DNA of 26,799 nt from UBA1724 sp963632245 (GTDB lineage Bacteria > Verrucomicrobiota > Lentisphaeria > Oligosphaerales > Oligosphaeraceae): positions 1-26,799 of the forward strand of contig CAVGTF010000012.1 in the NCBI GenBank assembly GCA_963632245.1. Direction: 5' to 3'. Positions 23,341 to 26,799 of this stretch are shown here, one piece after another. Within the stretch, counting starts at the first letter, position 1, and every line of letters starts with the position of its first letter. A program made the position numbers and the translations under genes. Under the pieces are notes generated by a model that was not told the DNA's origin, searched no databases, and was given only the letters and a program-made list of their open reading frames with translations.

Positions 23341-24669
23341 TTAGGAGAGGCTGGCGTTGGCGCTGCCGGAAGCGCGATACTTCGCCATCTCCATCTGCAG
23401 GGCGGCGTATTTCTGGCTGAGCTCCGCCTTGGATTGCTGGGCGGCCTCCAGTTCCCGGTGGGTGGCCTGGATGCGCTCTTCGGCGATCTTCCGGAAGTGC
23501 TCTTCCATGATATGCTCCTTCTCCTGGAGGAAGCGCTCCTTCTGCTCCAGGGAGGCCTGGGAGACCTGGAGATCCCCCTCTTTCTTCAGGAGCTCTTGCT
23601 CCCGGCGGGAGAGCTCCTGTTTCTGCTCGGAGAGCGCCTTGTAGTCCTCCGCCAGCGCATTGCGCTTCTCCTGCACATCCGCAGTCAGGCCCTCCAGCAT
23701 CTTGCTGCGGCCCTCGCCCAGCACCGACTGCCACTCCTGGAGAAATTTGTCGCACTGGAGATTCGCTTGCCGCTGCATCTCCACGATGGCCTTGGTCGCC
23801 TCTTCGCGGCTCTCCTGGATCTGTCCCAGCATCGCCTCGCGCTCTTTGGCAAAACCGGCCTCCGCGATGGCTTCGCGATTTTGCACTGCCTCCAGTCGGG
23901 AGGCCAGGTCCTTCTCCTGGCGCTCTAGGGAAATGCGCTTCTGGGAGAGCTCCTCGGAGAGCTTCTTCAGGCCCTCCTCCTGCTGCGCAAGACGGCTCTT
24001 GGCGGCATTGAATTCCTCCAGCATCCCGGAACGCTCCTGCGTCAATCCCTGGCGCACCTCCGCCTCCCGGACCGACAGCGCCATCTCGCGCTTGTTCAGA
24101 CCATCCTCGCGGGTGGCAATGGCCTCCTTCTCTTTCAGCAGATCCGCCTGGAAACCGTCGAACTTTTCCTTGAGGGCGGCGCTCAGGCGCTGGAAGTCCG
24201 CCAGGAGCTTCTGGTCCTGGACGGCGAAGTTCTGGTTGAACTCCTCCTGCATGGTCAAAATCCGCTGGCCCTTGGCGTCCAATTCGGACTTCAGATTCCG
24301 CAGGGGCTGCATCTGCTCATCTAGCGCGGCGGCGAAGGACGCCTTGGCATCGCACTCCAGCTCCACCACGGATTGTTCCCGCTGGGAGAGCTCCTGCTCC
24401 CGATCCAGGAAGCGCTGTGCGGCCTCCTGATAGACGGTGACGGCGCGCGAGAGGGACTCCTTTTGCTGCTCCAGGGTCTTGAGCTGCTCCTGATACATGG
24501 CCTCCAGGTCGCTCTGGGTGATGATGGAGGCGCCTAGATTCCCGAGATCCTGGAAGCGCGCGGTCAGCTCATTTTGCTGGCTCTGCAGGAGCGCCTTGAT
24601 CTCCGTATACTTCTGCTCGACCTGTAACTCCCGCTCCCGCAACTCCTTGTCACTGTTGAACCACCCCAT
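23341..24669 (-). CDS. Long coiled-coil protein of unknown function
   Basis: A 442-residue soluble protein with no signal peptide or membrane segment. After a short MGWFNSDKELRERELQ start it is almost wholly alpha-helical and rich in Glu, Gln, Lys and Ala, with heptad-like repeats such as RFLDREQELSQREQSV and a near repeat EQKQELSRREQELLKKEG. The last about 15 residues (RASGSANASLS) are unstructured. It resembles SMC-like or cytoskeletal coiled-coil proteins but has no ATPase head, so no function is assigned. GGAGGAAGG lies nine bases before the start at 24669. It sits directly upstream of dsbD in the same transcription direction. A filament-forming, cell-shape or scaffold role is conceivable but unsupported. 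Confidence 0.85.
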   Translation of the reverse strand: MGWFNSDKELRERELQVEQKYTEIKALLQSQQNELTARFQDLGNLGASIITQSDLEAMYQEQLKTLEQQKESLSRAVTVYQEAAQRFLDREQELSQREQSVVELECDAKASFAAALDEQMQPLRNLKSELDAKGQRILTMQEEFNQNFAVQDQKLLADFQRLSAALKEKFDGFQADLLKEKEAIATREDGLNKREMALSVREAEVRQGLTQERSGMLEEFNAAKSRLAQQEEGLKKLSEELSQKRISLERQEKDLASRLEAVQNREAIAEAGFAKEREAMLGQIQESREEATKAIVEMQRQANLQCDKFLQEWQSVLGEGRSKMLEGLTADVQEKRNALAEDYKALSEQKQELSRREQELLKKEGDLQVSQASLEQKERFLQEKEHIMEEHFRKIAEERIQATHRELEAAQQSKAELSQKYAALQMEMAKYRASGSANASLS

Positions 24670-24860
24670 GGAAGGCCCTTCCTCCGTATAAAAAATGTCC
24701 GTCAGACGACGCTGAAAACAACCACACTATGCCCCCTCCGTAGGGAGCCCCGAAATCGCGTGAATAATGTAAGCCTAGTTTCCCGCACGCCCACGCGCGT
24801 ACGCCCAGGAAACGCCTTTTTGCACGCGCCGTGATTTTTTCCCTTTTTTCTGCGCGAACC

Positions 24861-24888
24861 TTGCAAACCCCTCTCACAGGGCTATAGT
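24861..24888 (+). promoter_or_regulatory. Promoter of tRNA-Pro
   Basis: TTGCAA at 24861-24866, a 16-bp spacer and TATAGT at 24883-24888, about 50 bases before the tRNA. This is the best sigma-70 match in the window. The rest of 24670-24860 holds AT-rich runs and presumably the promoter for the coiled-coil gene on the other strand, which I could not place. Confidence 0.75.
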
Positions 24889-24938
24889 AAGCCCGCTTTC
24901 CGAAAGGAGGGCAAGAACCTTAACCCCCATTTATCCGT

Positions 24939-25016
24939 CGGGACGTAGCGCAGCCTGGTTAGCGCGTTTGTCTGGGGGACAAAAGGTCGAGAGTTCGAAT
25001 CTCTCCGTCCCGACCA
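24939..25016 (+). tRNA. tRNA-Pro(GGG) with encoded CCA
   Basis: A full cloverleaf: acceptor CGGGACG (24939-24945) pairs with CGTCCCG (25006-25012), then A and an encoded CCA (25014-25016). The D arm is GCGC...GCGC. The anticodon stem TTTGT/ACAAA (24967-24971, 24979-24983) encloses loop CTGGGGG with anticodon GGG at 24974-24976. The T arm is GAGAG-TTCGAAT-CTCTC. The first acceptor pair C1-G72 fits bacterial tRNA-Pro. It reads CCC and CCU. Confidence 0.97.
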
Positions 25017-25069
25017 ATTTTACGCAAAAGGCCGCAAGCACCACGCTTGCGGCCTTTTGCGTAAAATTG
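25015..25069. terminator. Perfect 25-bp palindrome acting as tRNA-Pro terminator
   Basis: Bases 25015-25039 pair perfectly with 25045-25069 around the 5-nt loop ACCAC. The GC-rich core (GGCCGCAAGC/GCTTGCGGCC) is flanked by AAAA and TTTT, so it can end transcription in both directions. The left arm begins in the CA of the tRNA 3' CCA, so stem and mature tRNA end overlap. Confidence 0.85.
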
Positions 25070-25142
25070 TCCTCCATAGTGAAAGCCCGCGAAACGGGCG
25101 GTTCTCCTGAGCGTAGCGGAGGAGGATTCACGACGGAGGACA
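25068..25142 (+). other. Branched secondary-structure element upstream of the GNAT gene
   Basis: Nested pairing: TGTCCTCC (25068-25075) with GGAGGACA (25135-25142); GTGAA (25079-25083) with TTCAC (25127-25131); and two inner hairpins, GCCCG/CGGGC (25085-25089, 25095-25099) and TTCTCC/GGAGGA (25102-25107, 25118-25123). This makes a closed stem with a two-hairpin junction. It could be a structured leader RNA or a dispersed palindromic repeat. Confidence 0.5.
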
Positions 25143-25160
25143 CCCCCTCCGCACGTAATG

Positions 25161-25200
25161 GGGTCTTCGTGGGGATAGAAATTCTCACGAGGACCCTTTT
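25161..25200 (+). promoter_or_regulatory. Terminator-like hairpin in the GNAT leader, possible attenuator
   Basis: GGGTCTTCGTG (25161-25171) pairs over 11 bp (one G-U) with CACGAGGACCC (25186-25196), followed by TTTT. The right arm contains GAGGA, a possible Shine-Dalgarno for an ATG at 25205, so the hairpin could block transcription or translation of the acetyltransferase gene. Confidence 0.5.
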
Positions 25201-25228
25201 CATAATGCAACAAGAGAGCCCCTCTGCC

Positions 25229-25705
25229 ATGATCCGCTTTGCCACCGTTGACGATATTCCCTTCATCAAGAGTTGCATCCGCGAATTGGCGGAATACGAG
25301 CACGCCGCCGACCAGGATCACTCCACGGAGGAACTGCTCCGGGAGAACATCTTCGAGAAGGGCTATGCCAAGGTGCTGATTGCCGAGGCGGACGGCGAGA
25401 AGGCGGGCTTCGCCCTCTGGTTCAATAACTTCTCCACCTGGCTGGCACGCCCCGGAATCTATCTGGAGGATCTCTATGTGCGACCCGCTTACCGAAAGCT
25501 CGGTCTGGGAAAGGCACTGTTGACGCGCTTGGCGGAATTGGCGAAAGAGAACAACTGGGGGCGCGTGGAGTGGAGTTGCCTCCGCTGGAATACTCCGAGC
25601 CTCGATTTCTACCACTCTCTCGGCGCACAGGAAATGTCCGAGTGGGTCCAGCTTCGCGTGACCGGCGAGACCCTCCAGAAACTCGCTAGCCACGACGGGA
25701 AATAA
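25229..25705 (+). CDS. GNAT-family N-acetyltransferase
   Basis: A 158-residue cytoplasmic acetyltransferase using acetyl-CoA. MIRFATVDDIPFIKSCIREL is the usual N-terminal start of the family, IYLEDLYVRPAYR (strand 4) leads into the acetyl-CoA-binding RKLGLGKAL loop, and WNTPSLDFYHSLGA is the C-terminal signature. The overall pattern, with ELLREN and FALWFNNFSTWL, resembles spermidine/diamine acetyltransferase-like proteins, but the substrate is not determined. Two starts are possible: 25229 (weak AGAG upstream) fits family length, while 25205 adds eight residues and uses a GAGGA that lies in a hairpin. The open frame continues upstream through the tRNA gene and cannot be coding there. A structured leader precedes it. 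Confidence 0.88.
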   Translation: MIRFATVDDIPFIKSCIRELAEYEHAADQDHSTEELLRENIFEKGYAKVLIAEADGEKAGFALWFNNFSTWLARPGIYLEDLYVRPAYRKLGLGKALLTRLAELAKENNWGRVEWSCLRWNTPSLDFYHSLGAQEMSEWVQLRVTGETLQKLASHDGK

Positions 25706-25727
25706 CCCCAAAAGGGGCATGAGGCGA

Positions 25728-25736
25728 GGGGGGGGG
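25728..25736 (+). repeat. Run of nine G residues between GNAT and Fic genes
   Basis: G9 lies 42 bases before the possible -35 region of the Fic gene. Homopolymer runs of this length can slip. CCCAAAAG at 25707-25714 and CTTTTGGG at 25740-25747 flank it as an 8-bp inverted repeat with no T-tract. Confidence 0.5.
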
Positions 25737-25820
25737 CTTCTTTTGGGAAGACAGTATATTCTGACAAAGCCTGTGACTTGTGCCTTTTTGGTTTAGCGTA
25801 TGATGTAACCCTGCATTAGA

Positions 25821-26795
25821 ATGACCTATCAGCCTCCATACACGATATCCTCTCGCGCGGTTGCGCTGGTTGCGGAAATCGCTGCGCGCGTTGAGCGCCA
25901 GGTCATTCAGGAGGAGCGCGCGGACGCTCTGAAACTACGCAGAGTGAATCGTCTCCGCTCTATCCATTCTTCCCTCGCCATTGAGGGAAATACGCTTTCT
26001 CTGAATCAGGTAACGGATATTCTGGATGGCAAGCGCGTGGTCGCCCCATTGAGGGAGATCCAGGAGGTCAAGAACGCCATCGCGACCTACGATTGCGCTT
26101 CTTCGCTGGATCCTTTCTCGGTGGCGGATCTGCTGAAGGCGCACGGAATGATGATGAGTGCGCTGGTGGATGGCGCAGGATGCTTTCGAACAGGTGGCGT
26201 GGGAGTCTTTTCCGGAGACCAAGTCGTCCATATAGCACCACCCTCAGGACAGGTGCCACAACTCGTCGCGAGCCTCTTCGACTGGTTGCGGAACTCTCTA
26301 GATCACCTGTTGATCAGAAGTTGCGTCTTCCACTACGAATTCGAATTCATTCACCCCTTTGCCGACGGAAATGGCAGGACGGGACGGCTTTGGCAGTCGC
26401 TGATCCTCGGAATGTGGAATCCACTCTTCCTTCATTTGCCCGTGGAAACTATGGTTCACGATAATCAGCAGGGATACCACGAAGCCATTCAACAAAGCAC
26501 GGAAAAGGCAGATTCGGGACCCTTCATTGATTTCATGCTGGAACGAATCCTGGAAGCACTGCAACAACAGCTGCCAGAAAATGCTGGCGGTGTAAGTGGT
26601 GGTGTAAGTGGCGGTGTAACCGGGGATCGTGTCCTGGTTTTTATTCAGGGGCATCCGGGGTTGCGCGCGAAAGGGCTGTCTGAGGCGTTGGCTATGCCGC
26701 AACGGACCCTTGAGCGCCATCTCCATCGACTGCGCCAAGAGGGGAAAATCGAGTTTCGTGGCGCTCCCCGTAGCGGCGGATACTATTGCCGGTAG
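25821..26795 (+). CDS. Fic-domain protein (probable AMPylase) with C-terminal winged helix
   Basis: A 324-residue cytoplasmic protein. The Fic core motif HPFADGNGRTGR (178-189) is complete, with catalytic His178, so transfer of AMP from ATP to a protein hydroxyl is expected. The N-terminal inhibitory motif SLAIEGN (Ser51, Glu55, Gly56) marks a class II Fic protein held inactive by its own helix. The flap segment GVFSGDQVVHIAPPSG (127-142) is present. After a GGVSGGVSGGVTG linker (256-268) comes a winged helix-turn-helix (269-324), common in this family and possibly DNA-binding. TATGAT at 25799-25804, with a weak TTGTGC at 25778-25783, may be the promoter. No Shine-Dalgarno is visible. No separate antitoxin gene is visible, in line with in-chain inhibition. 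The target protein is unknown. Confidence 0.93.
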   Translation: MTYQPPYTISSRAVALVAEIAARVERQVIQEERADALKLRRVNRLRSIHSSLAIEGNTLSLNQVTDILDGKRVVAPLREIQEVKNAIATYDCASSLDPFSVADLLKAHGMMMSALVDGAGCFRTGGVGVFSGDQVVHIAPPSGQVPQLVASLFDWLRNSLDHLLIRSCVFHYEFEFIHPFADGNGRTGRLWQSLILGMWNPLFLHLPVETMVHDNQQGYHEAIQQSTEKADSGPFIDFMLERILEALQQQLPENAGGVSGGVSGGVTGDRVLVFIQGHPGLRAKGLSEALAMPQRTLERHLHRLRQEGKIEFRGAPRSGGYYCR

Positions 26796-26799
26796 GGGA

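Noticed and set aside
24903..24911. AAAGGAGGG, a strong Shine-Dalgarno-like sequence
   Set aside because: No start codon lies at a suitable distance before the tRNA gene, so it is probably just part of the tRNA leader.
24968..25228. N-terminal extension of the GNAT open frame
   Set aside because: It begins inside tRNA-Pro and runs through the terminator palindrome. The GNAT fold starts at MIRFATVDD.
25821..26795. Fic toxin-antitoxin pair
   Set aside because: No separate antitoxin gene is visible. The SLAIEGN inhibitory motif is within the same chain, which is the class II arrangement.

Overview
The window looks like a chromosomal segment of a Lentisphaerota (Victivallales-type) bacterium of the PVC group, GC-rich and probably host-gut associated. 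This is inferred from family content, not from a marker-gene search. The main pointers are a pseudopilin with the [24 protein letters not shown] leader and a C-terminal H-X9-DG motif, a set of large secreted GH123/DUF4091-type proteins, and several coding sequences without a Shine-Dalgarno sequence. Twelve of the 19 coding sequences end in TAG, which is unusual for GC-rich DNA.

Layout. (1) 1-2655, plus strand: the 3' part of rpsA with its terminator, then a monocistronic pseudopilin gene with its own promoter and terminator. (2) 2676-12691, minus strand: a carbohydrate locus. It holds three tandem paralogous secreted GH123/DUF4091-type glycosidases, a secreted TIM-barrel protein and a secreted AXE1-type esterase. 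Nearly identical terminator-plus-promoter cassettes divide it into transcription units. (3) 12870-17800, minus strand: an apparent operon of a membrane hybrid histidine kinase, an XPB-type helicase and a Bax1/DUF790 nuclease. (4) 17938-18480, minus strand: a small LA_2272-type surface-repeat protein. (5) 18791-21766, plus strand: yebC, then a tight group of TIM-barrel isomerase, RluA-type pseudouridine synthase and NUDIX hydrolase. (6) 21763-24669, minus strand: a cytoplasmic coiled-coil protein followed by DsbD. (7) 24861-26795, plus strand: tRNA-Pro(GGG), a highly structured intergenic region, a GNAT acetyltransferase and a Fic-domain protein.

How it fits together. The carbohydrate locus reads as an exported deglycosylation set: a retaining N-acetylhexosaminidase-like fold with a catalytic Asp-Glu pair, present in three copies, plus a deacetylase and a barrel enzyme. 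There is no SusC/SusD pair. The XPB-Bax1 pair is the helicase-nuclease couple known from archaea. Its apparent co-transcription with a sensor kinase is the most unusual gene arrangement here. The least explained non-coding stretch is 25015-25200, between tRNA-Pro and the GNAT gene. It holds a perfect 25-bp palindrome, a branched fold of about 75 nt, and a terminator-like hairpin that also covers a possible ribosome-binding site. No CRISPR array, insertion sequence, prophage or integrase gene was seen.
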